From positions 88,805,948 through 88,869,947 of the forward strand of contig CM070873.1 of NCBI GenBank assembly GCA_036365515.1: a DNA stretch of 64,000 bases, written 5' to 3'. Of the stretch, positions 44,301 through 56,713 are shown one piece after another. The notes beneath the pieces were generated by a model. The model did not search any database. It worked only from the letters and a program-made list of their open reading frames with translations, and was not told where the DNA came from. The stretch is from Torymus aiolomorphi (lineage: Eukaryota > Arthropoda > Insecta > Hymenoptera > Torymidae). Within the stretch, counting starts at the first letter, position 1; each line of letters begins with the position of its first letter. The position numbers were made by a program, and so were the translations under genes.

Positions 44301-47300
44301 ATCAAGGTACCACAAGATTTATTTGGAATTTTATGGGCCAAAACAACAAAAGGTTAACTTCTGTAATTCAGGGTATTTTAACTTTCATCGATACAATAAA
44401 TTTCAATTAAGATGGGTATCTTTAATTTTATCACTACCGTAACTCTAAGCATAATATTTATACTTTAACTATTATCGTCAAAAATAGATTTTAAGTGAAA
44501 ATAAAGAAAATAATTATATTTACCGTATTTTAATAATAAAGTTTTTCTTCTTAAAAAGTTCCACTGCCTCATCCTCTCAGTTGTAAAAAGGTAAAGAGGA
44601 ATATGTAGGAGGCAAAATGAAAACTAAATCTCCTCAGTGCTATTTTCGCAGCTCTTCCATCTTGATCCTCTACCTCCGAGAAGAAGTTTCGAGTATTTTT
44701 TTTTCTTCAAATGCGCGCGCCAGTGTAAATAAGCGCGTCAGTGTATTCGAGCGCTAGTCTCAGCGACGTTCATCATAAGAGCCCTGACGCACACGTGCAC
44801 TGGACTCTGGCGCAGGCGAAAGAAAGAGAAGAAGAAAAGAAGAAGAAGGAGAAGAAAAAGAGAGAAGCGCTTCGCAGGCTGAGTCTTTCTCTCCCTCTCC
44901 AGCAGCGCGGCTGCGAGGGCGCGAGGGAAAGAGAAATAAAGAAAGAAATTGTTAGTTCTCGCTGTTTTAAATTACCATTTATTACGACACATAAACCCGA
45001 GGAGAGAAGAGGAGCGGCAAGCGGGAATGGAAGAGAGAAAGAGAGAGAGAAAAGTCTTTCGCCTCTTATATATAGAGGAGACCGGCCATCTTGTCTGTCC
45101 TCGCCGCAACCCCTACTATACCGGTGCGAGATACTGCGACAACGAGGGCCAGAAGGGGAGGCTTTATATACCTCTGCCTTCAACATCATTGAATCCCACC
45201 TCCTCTATTTCTTTCTCTCTCCGTTTTCTGCTTTTTTTCCCCCTGACATTGTAACTTGGTGTCGTAGCCTTTCTTCGTCTCCAGCCTAGCGCAGGTCTGT
45301 CCGTATCTCGCCTCTTTCTACTTGCGAGGAGGAGAGAGGAGGCGAAAGAAACGGGAGAAGGCGAGCTCAGTAATGATCATTACCTCCGGAATAGTGACAA
45401 GTGATCTCGCAGCGGCCCCGACTGCAAGAAATGGCCGCAGATAAGGCTGTCACATCCATTTTTATATTATGACGAATGGATCACCTTTCTGCGGGGGCCT
45501 TAAGAACCCTAAACTATTTCTGCCCGCCGCGAGGGTGGCGAGGCGAGTGAGAAATGGCGACTTTTATATATGAAATCTGCACGGATAGATTTTGCACGAT
45601 TACATTTTCCGAGTAGGATGAGATAATGCATGTTTTCCATAATGCTTATAAATATAATAAATCAACATTTCATAGGAAATCTTGGATAGAATTCAAACTG
45701 CAAAAATATGCTTTCACCGAAAAAACAGCTTTCGAAATATAACTTGAATTTATTGTTAAAAGTAAAAGAGAATGTTTTTCTCGTCCCCGGTTTACTTTTC
45801 TCCCCACATCCGAGGTATTTTCTCCAAGTGATAATAATGTTTGGTATACGACATTGTTAGGCGAAAAGCCGCACGCCCTCGGATATATATATACCGCAAG
45901 CACGTGCGTGCGAATTAAGATTCGGAGAAAGGGGGCGGCAAAGGGAAACGTTACATCGACATTCCGTCTCCTCGCGCTCGCCGAATCCAATGATAAAGGC
46001 AGAGCAGCTTGCCTGGCTTTCCCTCCCGCGCGCGAGTCTTGCTTTTTTTATTATGCGCTCCCTTCGAGCAGAGCCCCCGGATAAAGCAGAGATCGTAAAG
46101 GCTCCGAAAATATCCCGATAATACCCCGAAGACGAAAAGGCGCATCTCGGCCCTGTCCTCCCGGGCGCGCGTTCGCTCGTTGCCGGACCGCCCCCGCGAG
46201 GAGCAGCCGTCTTTCATATCGTATCGGGGCAGCTCGTCTATGTGGAAATGCGATCACTTAGAGCCGGTCTCGAAGTATAACTCAGCGCCGGGCCGGTATT
46301 ACGGCCGTCTCTGTCGCGCCTTTTCCCACGTGTGCGCCTAGCCCTCGAGATCGTATATTTTTTATTATTGCCCAGCGCGCTGGAAGTTGCCCGCCGAGTG
46401 GGAGGTTTCGATGGCCTGACCGGCCGCGCTGCCGCCGCCGCCGCGTCCGGGAGCGCTTCTCCCGAAAGCGGGAAAGCGGCGGAGGGAATGGGGAGTCGGG
46501 CATCGAGCTCTCCTAGGCGCGCGCGCGCGCGTATCCGCGAGGAGCTAGAAACGGCCCTCGTTTTATTGAGCGGCGAGCCGGCCAAGAAGCGCCGATCCTC
46601 ATGTTTTTACATCGAGGCAATTTTTCCATCACGCCCCGCTGCTCCTCGAGAACATCGCTTTTCGACCAGCGCGCCCCCTTTGATCCTCCTCCTCTTTTAT
46701 TTTCTCTCTCCCGTCGCGTCGCCGCTTTTTTCGACCTGTTTGCTCCGGCCGCGCTCCGATGGTCCGAGCAATAAGTACGTCTTTGCCCGTCTACGCGAGG
46801 CGAAAACTCGACGAGGCATAACGACAAAATCATGCGGGATTACGGCTCGCGAGTAAACGGCCCCCGCTTTCCTTTCCCAACTTTTCCAACGACATCACGC
46901 GCGCGCCCCAAATATGTGCTGGCAATGGTGCCGATCCTTTGGGAGAGGCGCCGATGAGGTTGGAATCGCGCTAAACCACGGGGAAGGTTAAATAGTACCG
47001 TGCCTGGCCTTTTCGATGGATGGATTCAGCATTCGGGGAGCGGACGTGTTATACTGAATAATGCATATGCGCGCAACTCGACGCGAGAAAAATGTTATTC
47101 CAGAAAAAAGGAACAGTCCGAAGAGTGTCTGCGCTCTAAACGGAAATGCTCGGAAGTACGAATGTATTAAGTTTTAGTAAATTAACGAGGCCGTATATCA
47201 CGCTGAATTTCTGGTATGCTGCGTAATTAAAAGCTAACAGTAAAGATGAGGCAAGGGCAATATAAATCTCCCGGAATCTCTGAAAAATCTGGAAATAGAC

Positions 47301-48400
47301 TGGGGGCGAGAGCAAATTAAATTTTCCCAAAAAGGCACGATACTGATATGCTCGGCTGGCGGGCGAACAACAAGAGCCGGCCAGGCAGAGAGAGGAAGAG
47401 AGTTCGGCCGCGTTCTCCAGCGGCGCGGCCCGCGGTAATGAAGGAAAGAGAACTTAATTGAATGGGAGAATTGCCGTTCGTCGAAAGGGGGTGGCCCGGG
47501 CGCGTTTATTAAATCCAGGGGGCAGCAGCCCGGTCCCCGGAGGAGCTCGCGGTTGCACCGGGAAAGCGGGAAAGCTCGGGAGCGGCGGTTGCAGCGGGAA
47601 AGAAGGAGGGCTGAAAGAGGCCGAGGGCGCCGGCTGAATACATCTGGCGGTGCACTCCTTCCGGAAGCTTCTCCCGGCCTCGGCGGGCTGCGGTTGGTCC
47701 CCGACGTCGCGGCCAAGATCGAGGATTGGTCTAGCAGGGGGCTTTCTAGGAGGAGGAGGTCGGGCAAAGAGGAGCGCGCGCGCCGCCGGGGAAGGGGTTG
47801 CTACCACTCGCGCTAGCTCTCGCCGGCAGCGTCCGCGAGTCTGTAGCGCCCGCAGCACCCTATAGCCCAAGACTTCATTATACGTTGACCTAAGAAAATC
47901 AGGCTGCCTCCTCCCTTCTTCGCCGCTATGCGCCATCCGCCCTCTCTCCTCTCGGGCCCGGCCACCGCCTCCTCCCCGGCCGCCCGCTGGAAGAAAGGGT
48001 GGGCGCCGGCGAACAACGGAGCCAGGTGGCCCGCGCTCTCTCGCTCTCGTCTACTTGGCCCAACTCTCCCCCGCTGTATGTACAGTCGAGCTCTTTGCCT
48101 CGCTCTAGCTATATACCTCTGCAGTGCCGGCAGGGGGGAGAGGGGGTAACTCATCGCTTATGGATACTGATGACTCGCGCAATGAACTCAGACCTCCGGT
48201 ACGAGAGAACGAGGAGCGCTTTGGCGGAGGCGCTCGATCCTTTCCTCTCGCTCTTTCCCCCGGCACTCGCTGCGACCCCCTTTTGCTCGATTTCTCTCTT
48301 CTTTTCGCTTCCCCTCTCCGCTACTCCGCCTCCTTTCCTTCTTCCCGCCGCTCTGTCAACAAGCAGCACTCAATAACGTTTTCCTACCACGGATATCTCC
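41381..48400. other. Gene-free; AT-rich then CpG-rich mosaic
   Basis: AT-rich to about 42540. After that CpG-rich islands lie at about 42600-42800, 43200-43960, 44730-45560, 45850-47060 and 47330-48400, with AT-rich patches at 42900-43190 and 44230-44560. Frames of 100-180 codons in the islands exist on both strands at once and have biased composition, so I do not call them genes. There is a purine-rich GAAGAA tract at about 44818-44870 and an alternating CG tract near 46519-46531. No long hairpin elements are visible. Confidence 0.4.
45360..45560. promoter_or_regulatory. Candidate regulatory stretch with a 14-bp palindrome
   Basis: Contains the perfect palindrome GTAATGATCATTAC (45371-45384), a GATA-type AGATAAG at 45440, a GTGACAAG/CTGTCAC pair and a YY1-like GGCCATCTTG upstream near 45083. 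A compact mixture of motifs in a moderately CpG-rich context suggests an enhancer or promoter. The evidence is only motif-level. Confidence 0.2.
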
Positions 48401-51340
48401 CCGCCAGACAAAAGGAAAAACTGTATACCTTATCGGATTCGCTAAATCTCCATCGAATACCGCTTATACTTCTTTCTTGATTGGAAAATCCTTAGCTGTC
48501 TCAAATTCCTTACTCCATTGTTGTATTATTTTATCTAGCCGTATTGTGCAGCTGATAAAAAGTTTTCAACTTTTTAAATATCAAAAGCACCTGAATATAA
48601 TATTCTACTACGTACATTTTACAAGGAGTCTCAGATCTGGATCACCGATTCCGATCAAACTTTGGGATATGTTTTCGGAGGTCAAAAAATTAAGAAAGCC
48701 GTAATATTAGACCTGAATTCTTTGAAACATTCGAAACACCTATGTAATTGAAGTTTTATTTTTAAAAAATGCTCCTTTTTAAACATTAATCATTCAACTT
48801 GGAAAAGCATTACATACAATTGTAAAATTAGAAGACAGAACTAGAGAAAACAAGTTCTTTCCAAAGTTATGAAAGTTTAAAGTCGAGCGGCGAAAATACA
48901 CCAAACTACGCATGAAGTCGAACGGCGAATTTTAGTGTTTTATATCAATATATTTAGTTGCTCAACTTTGAACTCTCGTAACATTGGATAGAATCAATAT
49001 TTTTAGGAAAAGCAAATAAAAGCTCGTTTTCACTAGTTTTATTTTCTATCTTTGTAATTACATGCAGGGCTTTTCTAAATTGTATGATTAAAATAAACCT
49101 GAAAGATACCCCGAGCTTTTTAAAACGTTAGGGTCAAATAGTGCAGCTTTTTTCATATTTTGACATCGGAAAATATGTCTGAAAGTTTGAAAAAAATCTA
49201 TGTCCCGAATCTGAGGGATTGTTAGTTTTGTTTTCTTTTTCTATCATCATATAATAGATACTCGATAATGAAGCAATCATTAGTGTAATCGCATATATCG
49301 AAGAACTTTGAATAACAAATCTACCAATAAAACATATTACTTTCGATTAAAATAATCTATGCTCTAATCCTGTTCATAATTTACATAATGAAAACAAAAA
49401 TTATTTTCAATTATAACAGAATAGCGGAAAGTAAACAATGAAACTTGAGTATTTTTTTGACTTTTACTAACATCTATAGAGTATTTTCAAATATAGTATC
49501 CATACGCAATTGACTATATTGGTGATACTGCCCTTACTCTGATTATATTACCTTGCGAAATTGTGATGGGAATTACATTGTTAAAATGAACATTTAATGT
49601 ACTCTACGAAAAACGTTTGTCCTCTATTGTAAATATAAGCAATTGGCCAAGTGTGAAAAAGGTTAACAAGTTCCAAACAAAACATCTTCTTAGTACAAGC
49701 ATTAAAGAAAGAAGAGGCTTGTGATGCTACAAGTGCTAGTTTAACGCAAAACTCTGGTTTTTCCTCAAGTGTGCAGCGCGAATATATAAATGTGTGTGTG
49801 TGCATCTACATAGGCCAAACTCTCCTCATTCTTCTGCTGTTTTTATATTCCCTCGTCGGCCAACCATTCGTTTCTATTACCGGCCGTTAGGGGCGGTGCG
49901 CGGTCCGCGAGGCTAGATTTATTTTCACTCGATGGATATTTTTTATGGTCCCGCGCGTGTTATAGACGAGCGTAACCGAGAGAGCGAAAAGAAACAAGAG
50001 GGAGCGGAAGAGAGAGAGAAGGAGAGGCACGCCGTTCTTCTGGTTGCACGCTCGTTCCGAGCTACGCGTGCAGGCGCACGCGGCCGAACGGGCCGAGACT
50101 ACAACTCGTATAATAAACCCATAAACACCCCCGCGAGCGCGGCCGCGCGCCCCAATACGTAAAATGTCGAGCACACACACGCCACGACACCGCGGAGGGA
50201 GCCTAGGCCTTACCCGGCTTTAACGCTCCTGCACCACCTACATTCTCCGCCAGCTACTAGTACATCCTCCCGTCGCTTTCAACCCACTTCGATACAATTG
50301 ACCGGCTCCCCCGGACTTCATTAGGGATATCGCTCCCACTTTTATGGATTTCTTTGTAATAGATTAGGCTCTCCTCTTCTTTTTCTGGCCCCTGCCACGT
50401 CGTCAATCTTTTACGCTCGCAACTTCAGTTCGGAGCTTCTTTATGCGACTCCGAAACTAGAGAAATATCAATAAGCAATAATCCAACGTAAGACAGAGCG
50501 ACGCACGTCGATCGGCGGCGAGAGAAAAATTTTAATGCTTGCGTACGCACGTGCACTCCGAGAAGAGGAGGAGATATCGCGCGTGTGCAATGCGACCTTG
50601 TGACTGCCGCAGCGGTGCACGAGCTGAATAAAGTTGCTGCGGCTCCGTGGGAGTAGCGCACGGCGCAAGAAAGAGAATACCTAAACAGATCACTTGCAAT
50701 CTCTTTAATTCATTTTTCCTCCCACCCCGTTCACTTTTTCTTTCAGGCTCGCTCGCCCGCGGCACAATGGAGAGGAGAGACGCCGCGCGCGTTTAAGCTC
50801 GGCTCGCGAACTAAGTAGAGAACCTTAGTGCGCATCAAGGAAACAAACAGCGCGGTGGCGGCGCGGGCGCGTAATATGAATTAAACATGCTGATTAATAA
50901 TTAACAAGCTGCGCGGCTGCCGAGCTCGGCGCGCATGCCGCTGTACCTTGATGCGCTTCCCGGGGCTTTCCCGCATCTTCTCCGCTTCCCCTGCTTCTCG
51001 TCTTCGTCGTTGTCTTTGTCGTTGTCGTCTAGTGCCATTTGCGCCTGGGCTTTTCGCCGATATGGGCAAAAAAATCAGGCAGGGCCGAGCCCAAAGAGAG
51101 CCGGAATACAGTTACCCCAGTTGTGCGGCAGCAGTGGCGAGGCGGTGCATACTTATTATGCCCGCGCTCTCCCGCATAGCGGTGTGCCGACTAGCTTCTT
51201 CTTATTCTTGCTCGCGCCAACCCACTCCCGAGACCTAGGTCAGTTTCATTATAATTTCATGAAAAGTGAGAGTTCATTAATGCACAACCGGTACTAATAT
51301 CCTCGTGACGTTCAAGGCTCGCACTTGCTATACGCCTAAT
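48401..51340. other. AT-rich stretch with an old repeat, then CpG-rich island
   Basis: 48400-49850 is AT-rich and includes the dispersed repeat listed at 48960-49085. 49850-51240 is CpG-rich, again with overlapping short frames on both strands and no domain. No gene is supported. Confidence 0.35.
48960..49085 (+). repeat. Dispersed repeat, copy matching 58735-58865
   Basis: Blocks such as AAAGCTCGTTTTCACTAGTT, TTTATTTTCTATCTTTGTAATTACAT and GCAGGGCTTTTCTAAA are matched in the same order near 58805-58865. The shared part begins earlier with CTTTGAA.CTCTCGTAAC.TTGGA near 48965. Both copies lie in AT-rich DNA with no coding capacity. The element type is unknown. Confidence 0.55.
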
Positions 51341-51429
51341 ATACCGCCATTTTCACACTTTCTTATTAGTATATAATTACAACATTTATCCCCAATTCAA
51401 CAAATTAGGTTTATTACTTTTATTAGTAC

Positions 51430-52040
51430 GAGCTACATTCAACGCGCTTCGCGCGTATTATTTATTTATTTTTTTTTTCTTTTTGAAGTTATTAACGTGA
51501 TCAAGTTAGTAAGTTTCAATTTCAAAGTTTGTTTCAATTAGTTTAAATTATACGATAATAACGTAAGTTTCATAAATAAAACAATGAAATTTTTCTTATA
51601 CTATTTTAATTAATCAATTTGAAATACTCAAACACAAGAATTCAATCTTCAAAACTCAAACTTATTAAAGTTTGGCGCTTATTTTATGTAGACCAATCAA
51701 ATGAGCTAACAACAACCAATCAAAACAGTTTTATTGTGATGACAGATTTCATCCATCACTTTTTTAAGGGACAAGCGATATTCAAACGCGCTTCGCGCGT
51801 ACTTTTCTCTTTTTGAGGTTATGTATATGCTGTCATTACGTTTTACTTTTAACTTATTTAAGTATTTTTCCAAGTCAGAACTTAATCATTTTTATACTAC
51901 TCTAAATGTAAAAATTCCATTAAAAAATTCAAACATTAAATTCCAAACAGTAAATTTCTCGCGTCTTCTTCTTATCGACCAATCAAAATCAAGCCTTTAG
52001 ATGCTTCAACATGGCCGCTCATCACTTTTTTAAGAAGGGA
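51430..52040 (+). repeat. Repeated module with ACGCGCTTCGCGCGT hairpin and CCAATCAAA
   Basis: A small hairpin, CGCGCTTCGCGCG, appears at about 51441 and again at 51791, each followed by CTTTTTGA(A/G)GTTAT. GACCAATCAAA plus ATCACTTTTTTAAG appears at about 51691-51770 and again at about 51979-52035. The order suggests a roughly 300-350-bp unit repeated directly, with diverged interior. I do not recognise the family. Confidence 0.5.
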
Positions 52041-52257
52041 TTATTCTGAATAAAGTTTAAAAATACGTTTTCAAAATGTACCTATAATTTTGAGCAAATC
52101 CTTGAAATTAGAAATAGTATCATCATCGTCATCCACAGGGTGTGTTTATTTTGAATTTGAAATAGTATGTTACGCATCTAGGGAGGATAAAACTAGGGGG
52201 GCTGCACGCTAAATCCCCCGTTATAGACACGACCGCACTTCTCAGGAATATCTTGCT

Positions 52258-52901
52258 TTTTTGTGTAAAGTCAAATCCTTGAACAATAAGCGAAAATCGA
52301 CTATTTCACACTCAGAAAACGATATTCCCGTATCAACGAGAATCTATCTGTCGGAAGAGGATTTCCACTAAAAATAGGGCCAAAAGGATATCTTCCTATG
52401 GAAGGAGGAATTATCTTACAACAGAAAGTCAAGCTTTCTGTAGCGGAATGATGATTTTTCGCGCAGGAGGAAATTTTTTCACGCAGGAGGAATCCTTTTT
52501 TGTTGCACGAAGATTTTCTGGGGAGGAATTTTATTTCAAGACAGGAGGATCGTTTTTCTGAGTACAGGTGTATTTAAGCATTTAAAAATCATTTCTATAG
52601 GTCTAACTCATTAGATATTGATTGTACATGAAAATGTTAAATGGGAAAAAGTTTTGTCTTATTATAATCTACAACTTTTGCATTTAACATATTGGTGTAA
52701 AGTTAAATCCTGTCAAGTTATAATCGAAAATCGTCCATTTTATGTATATTTAAGCGCTTAAAATCATTGTTATAGGTTTAACTCGTCACGAATTGGCTGT
52801 ACATGAAAGTGTTAAATAGGAAAAAGTTTTCTTTTTTTATAATCTAAAGCTTTTACATTTAAGATATTTGTGTAAAGTTAAACCGAAAATCGTCCATTTT
52901 T
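52258..52901 (+). repeat. Tandem repeat of about 175-bp units, interrupted by a small element
   Basis: Two adjacent units at about 52569-52742 and 52743-52901 share TATTTAAGC, GTACATGAAA.TGTTAAAT, GGAAAAAGTTTT, GTGTAAAGTTAAA and CGAAAATCGTCCATTTT. The 3' part of a third unit (GTGTAAAGTCAAATCC...CGAAAATCGACTATTT) lies at about 52264-52308, directly before the element at 52311-52562. So that element probably inserted into a three-unit array. Confidence 0.7.
52311..52562. mobile_element. Small element with CTCAGAAAACGAT ends and AGGAGGA-rich interior
   Basis: Ends are CTCAGAAAACGAT and ATCGTTTTTCTGAG. The interior repeats AGGAGGAA(A/T)-type motifs about six times (for example near 52402, 52465, 52486, 52523 and 52544), with TTCCTATGGAAGGA and AAAGTCAAGCTTTCTGT as internal hairpins. 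About 250 bp and non-coding. It interrupts a tandem array, which supports insertion. Its class is unknown. Confidence 0.55.
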
Positions 52902-52986
52902 GTCCTTTTTAGCTGTTTTTCGCAGTTGTATTGACAAATATTGTTCATAGCAAAAAATGCCCAACAGAAAAAAGGTTCTTTTAATT

Positions 52987-53026
52987 CATCTATCTGCTAA
53001 AACTAATTAGTTTTAGCAGATAGATG
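52987..53026. repeat. Perfect 40-bp palindrome
   Basis: Every base pairs with its mirror across the centre at 53006/53007, where the sequence reads AACTAATTAGTT. The ends are CATCTATCTG and CAGATAGATG. There is no spacer, so it would form a cruciform or a tight hairpin. It sits next to old tandem repeats, and its origin is unclear. Confidence 0.95.
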
Positions 53027-53461
53027 TGTAGATATTGACTTAAAATTAATTTTTTTAGACATTATGCTTAAGAATCGATTTCTTGAAATTTTTCTTTGTG
53101 CTCGTATTCCTTATATAACTTTTTCATCGATCTTTCTCACTAGAGGACCACCGGATAGGTATAATTAAAGGAGCATTTGCTCGCAATTCTGATGGAATCG
53201 ATCGGAAATACATTGAAATAATCAGGTAACTTGATTAAATCGGTCGTCAGACATATGAATACATATACAAAAATGGTTTTTACACATTAAATTGTCAGTA
53301 TTTGAATTCCGACAATTTTCGCTCTATTGAAATAAGGCTCTCCCGAGTCGTCCCAAGTAGCGGTCGTGCCTAACTTGGACTCGCCTTCGGCGCGGGTGTC
53401 AATTTACACGAGCTGTGGGCTGGCCAATTTTTCTCCCGTTGTTGCGTATACTATATTTTTC

Positions 53462-53538
53462 ACCATACCCGGGCCGGAAATACCACATTTGCGTTTCTGA
53501 GCCGGGAGCGAAAGTGGTACTTTCGGCCAGGGTATGGT
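53462..53538. mobile_element. Small 77-bp hairpin with ACCATACCC ends
   Basis: The left arm ACCATACCCGGGCCGGAAA..CCAC is mirrored by GTGG..CTTTCGGCCAGGGTATGGT, with about 22 of 25 positions pairing, around a 27-bp loop. It is GC-richer than its surroundings. This is a miniature inverted-repeat element or a solo hairpin; it could also be a regulatory hairpin. Confidence 0.55.
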
Positions 53539-54689
53539 AAAAAAAACTCTTATTAAAGTAATCTACACATATCTTCTAAGCTATGGTAAACAACTCTATC
53601 TCAATTAATTTTAGTAATGAATAATGGTATAGTATCGGCATAGAGGCTCTTTGTACACGTATCGAATTAAATAAATTAATGCGATTTATTGTATCTTCAA
53701 ATGTTTTTTTAAATACTATTCGTAACAGCCAATCAACTTGATAACTTTTCTCGATGGTTCAATTTGTACATTATTATTCATAATTCCAAAAATTTTGGGA
53801 AAAATTTCATTATTATATTCTAGATTCCCGTACTTTAGTGGATATACATATTAAGAAATGGTACACTCTCTTCCCTTTCCTAGAAATTTGAGTCTTACAA
53901 GTTTACTTCGCTCTATAACTATAAAATTATTGAAAAACTAGCTGTAATCCAATAATATTTCTTGAGAAAAGCAATTACTTGGTCGTTTCTAATACAAAAA
54001 AGGACTAAAAAAGGGAAGTACAGTACTTAAGTTTCAATAAATTGAATTGAAATAAAAACTTATTTACACAATTTTAAGCCTACTTTTTTCACGGTGATTT
54101 GAATCTCTTTCAAATTTAAATAATAAACCAATAATTTAAGTTTAGAGAAGGTCATATTATCATTACAAATTCTTTGTAATTAAATAATGTGGTAACATAA
54201 CTATATAGTACCGACAAAATTATATTTAAGTGGCATAAACGCCCTCATAACAAATTGAAAAGAGAGACAATAACTAAACATTATTTACAGAAATCTTAAA
54301 TATTTGGTTTCTATAAAACATTAAAATAGGTAACTATATTTTAGTGCTTTTTAAAAACAAAGTTTTATTACCAAATGGAAGTGAGCTTTTGAATGCTTAG
54401 TTCAATTTACATGAAATTATCAAATCATATGTCAATGATTCAAAAACTGTAGCCGATAAAATGGAACGGAAAAAAGGCGTTGAAAAAAAAAGATATCTGA
54501 AATATTTTTAATAAATTCATTTAATAAAATATCAACTAATAAAAAGAATATTTTCATGTTAAATAAATAATTTTTCAAGATAAAACTATGATTTGATCAT
54601 TTTTTTCGTAAATTTTTACACCTGTCCTGTGCACGTAAAAACTACAAACGTTATCTGTTTTTTTTAGAAACAGAAAACGTCTCCACAAA

Positions 54690-54932
54690 GTTATTTATAA
54701 TAAAAACTAGAATCTCTTTTGTGTTTCAACAGATTTTAGTTTTAAAGGTCTCATTTTGTTTTATCAATAATTGTTTGCCTGGTTATGTTAAATAGACTTT
54801 TTTGATAACACATTGACTATTTATATTATCATTTGAAATGAATGAATCACTTTACAACTATTTTTTTCAGAAATTTTAGGTATATCTCTTCTTTCAGCAC
54901 AGCTTTAACTAGGGAGTAGCACTCGCTCTACC
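54690..54932. mobile_element. Diverged relative of the 56714 element (right part)
   Basis: Ends at ...CTAGGGAGTAGCACTCGCTCTACC|TTAA (TTAA at 54933-54936). It carries blocks shared with the element at 56714-57451: TTTTAGTTTTAAAGGTCTCATTTTG, ATCAATAATTGTTTG, GTTATGTTAAATA and CACTTTACAACTATTTTTTT. A piece near 54450 (ATTCAAAAACTGTAGCCGATAAAA) resembles the inner part of the same element, so more of it may extend left. I could not find a clear left terminus. Confidence 0.5.
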
Positions 54933-55720
54933 TTAATACATAAAAAGAAACAATTATTACTGATATTTAGCAATCAAATTTTATTAGTATCCATTGCATG
55001 ATAATCATCTTTTTAATAATCAAATTTTTTACAGTTTCATCTAAAATTTGACCTTTGATATGTATGAAAGAAAACGCCAAATAATGAACCTCAGCACGTG
55101 TAGCCTGATATTTACTCTACTAGCCCCCTCTCACATAAGATTTTATAGAACACTTTTAAAAAAATATTACTATTTTATGGGGGTCGAAATCACATAAGAT
55201 TTTAGCGCGAGATTTCATCTGACAGTTTTCAGTGGACTTCATAATTTATATTAAGAATTACAACTTATATTATAATAATACGGATTTGATTAATCTATCT
55301 GCGCGAAGACAATATTTAAAAATAAATTATCACAAAAACTGATCATTAAATCTTGACGAAATATTGATTGTATATTTTCTAAATCATGTACTAGACCTAC
55401 TACAATCTAGCTGATTCGTGAAATCGTTGCAGAAAAATAACAATTTGAAAAAACCGCACCAAAATCTCGAAAAATTGTAGATCAATATTCCTACCCAACG
55501 AACTAATTCTGAAGATGTAGAGAAAAGCTATCTCTTTTTGAAATTTCAAAACGATTTCATACTTGGTACTCCAGTTATCGTTGAACATAGAAGCACAACA
55601 ACTTCACAATTTTGTTTTCTGTGTAAGTACCTATAGTTATGGAAAATATGAAAATGTTTACATGTTATATACTTCTATATAGGTAATTGCATAACAAAAT
55701 TTCGTTTTTTGATTCGTTAA

Positions 55721-56160
55721 GGTGGTTCTATGAGGATTCCGAATTCAATTGAGTATGCACAAATACAAATTAAAATTGTCTTATTAGACTTGTTTTATAA
55801 TTTATTTATAACATTACAAAAATATTCTTAACAGTAAAAAAATATGTTTAAAACTGTAAATGAGACGTATATTGATTTATTATTGCGTCTACCTAACCTA
55901 CTAATACCTATCAATTAATATCTCAATAAATACTGTGGCTACATACATATTTTTTATAATCACTGTCAAGAATATAAACTTCAAAAATGTCTCACATAAA
56001 ATGTAATGATTTCTATATTTATAAGGTTAAGCACATATTTTCATCAATTTTTATCTTAAAAGTTAATGTGGCGCAATGCTAGAAAATTTGTTTTAATCTA
56101 AAGAATAACATGTATTTTTTGGTGTCTGTGTGCAGTGCTTGTTCTCCTCATAGAACCACC
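55721..56160. mobile_element. TTAA-flanked element, 440 bp, GGTGGTTCTATGAGGA ends
   Basis: TTAA at 55717-55720 and 56161-56164. Terminal inverted repeats GGTGGTTCTATGAGGA and TCCTCATAGAACCACC are perfect over 16 bp. Unlike its neighbours the interior is not an obvious full-length hairpin. It is AT-rich without a usable open frame, so it is a classic miniature inverted-repeat element. The start GGTGGTTCT is shared with the 56714 element. Confidence 0.85.
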
Positions 56161-56713
56161 TTAATTTCTCGTTTATTTATGTTTGTGAATTTAAGGGATT
56201 TAACTATTCATTAACACGTACTTTATATTACAAAGAAAATTTATAGAACTTGACAAAACTTTGTGCGGAAAATGAATTAAGATAATTGGTTAAAAAAAGA
56301 AAATCCAACAAAATTTAAGCAAAATATAAGTTTTTGATGATTGATACAATTATTTCTTCTTCTTCAGCAAGATAGCAAAATACATCAAATAATATCAAGT
56401 TATAATAGTAGAATTCTATCAAAAGTTCTGAAGGCACTATTTAGAGAACAAGCTACATACTATACAACTAATGTTTCTCATCCTCATTTTGACTAAAATA
56501 TTAGCACAATAAGTGTTCCTTAATTGTTAATAAAAGAATGTATTCAAATTAAAAAAAAATCAATTTTTCCGTCTGTTTCGTATTTATCAGACACTTTATC
56601 ATTTCACATTCAAGATGAGTGTTGTGATAGACTTTGTAATTTTTATTAGACAAATCAAAGAAGTGTCGTGTATTACTTTTGAGGTATATTACATTGTCTA
56701 TACCAGTATTTAA

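Noticed and set aside
47234..47936. Overlapping 160-177-codon minus-strand frames, and 46332-46856 on the plus strand
   Set aside because: CpG-rich DNA with both strands open, biased composition and no domain.
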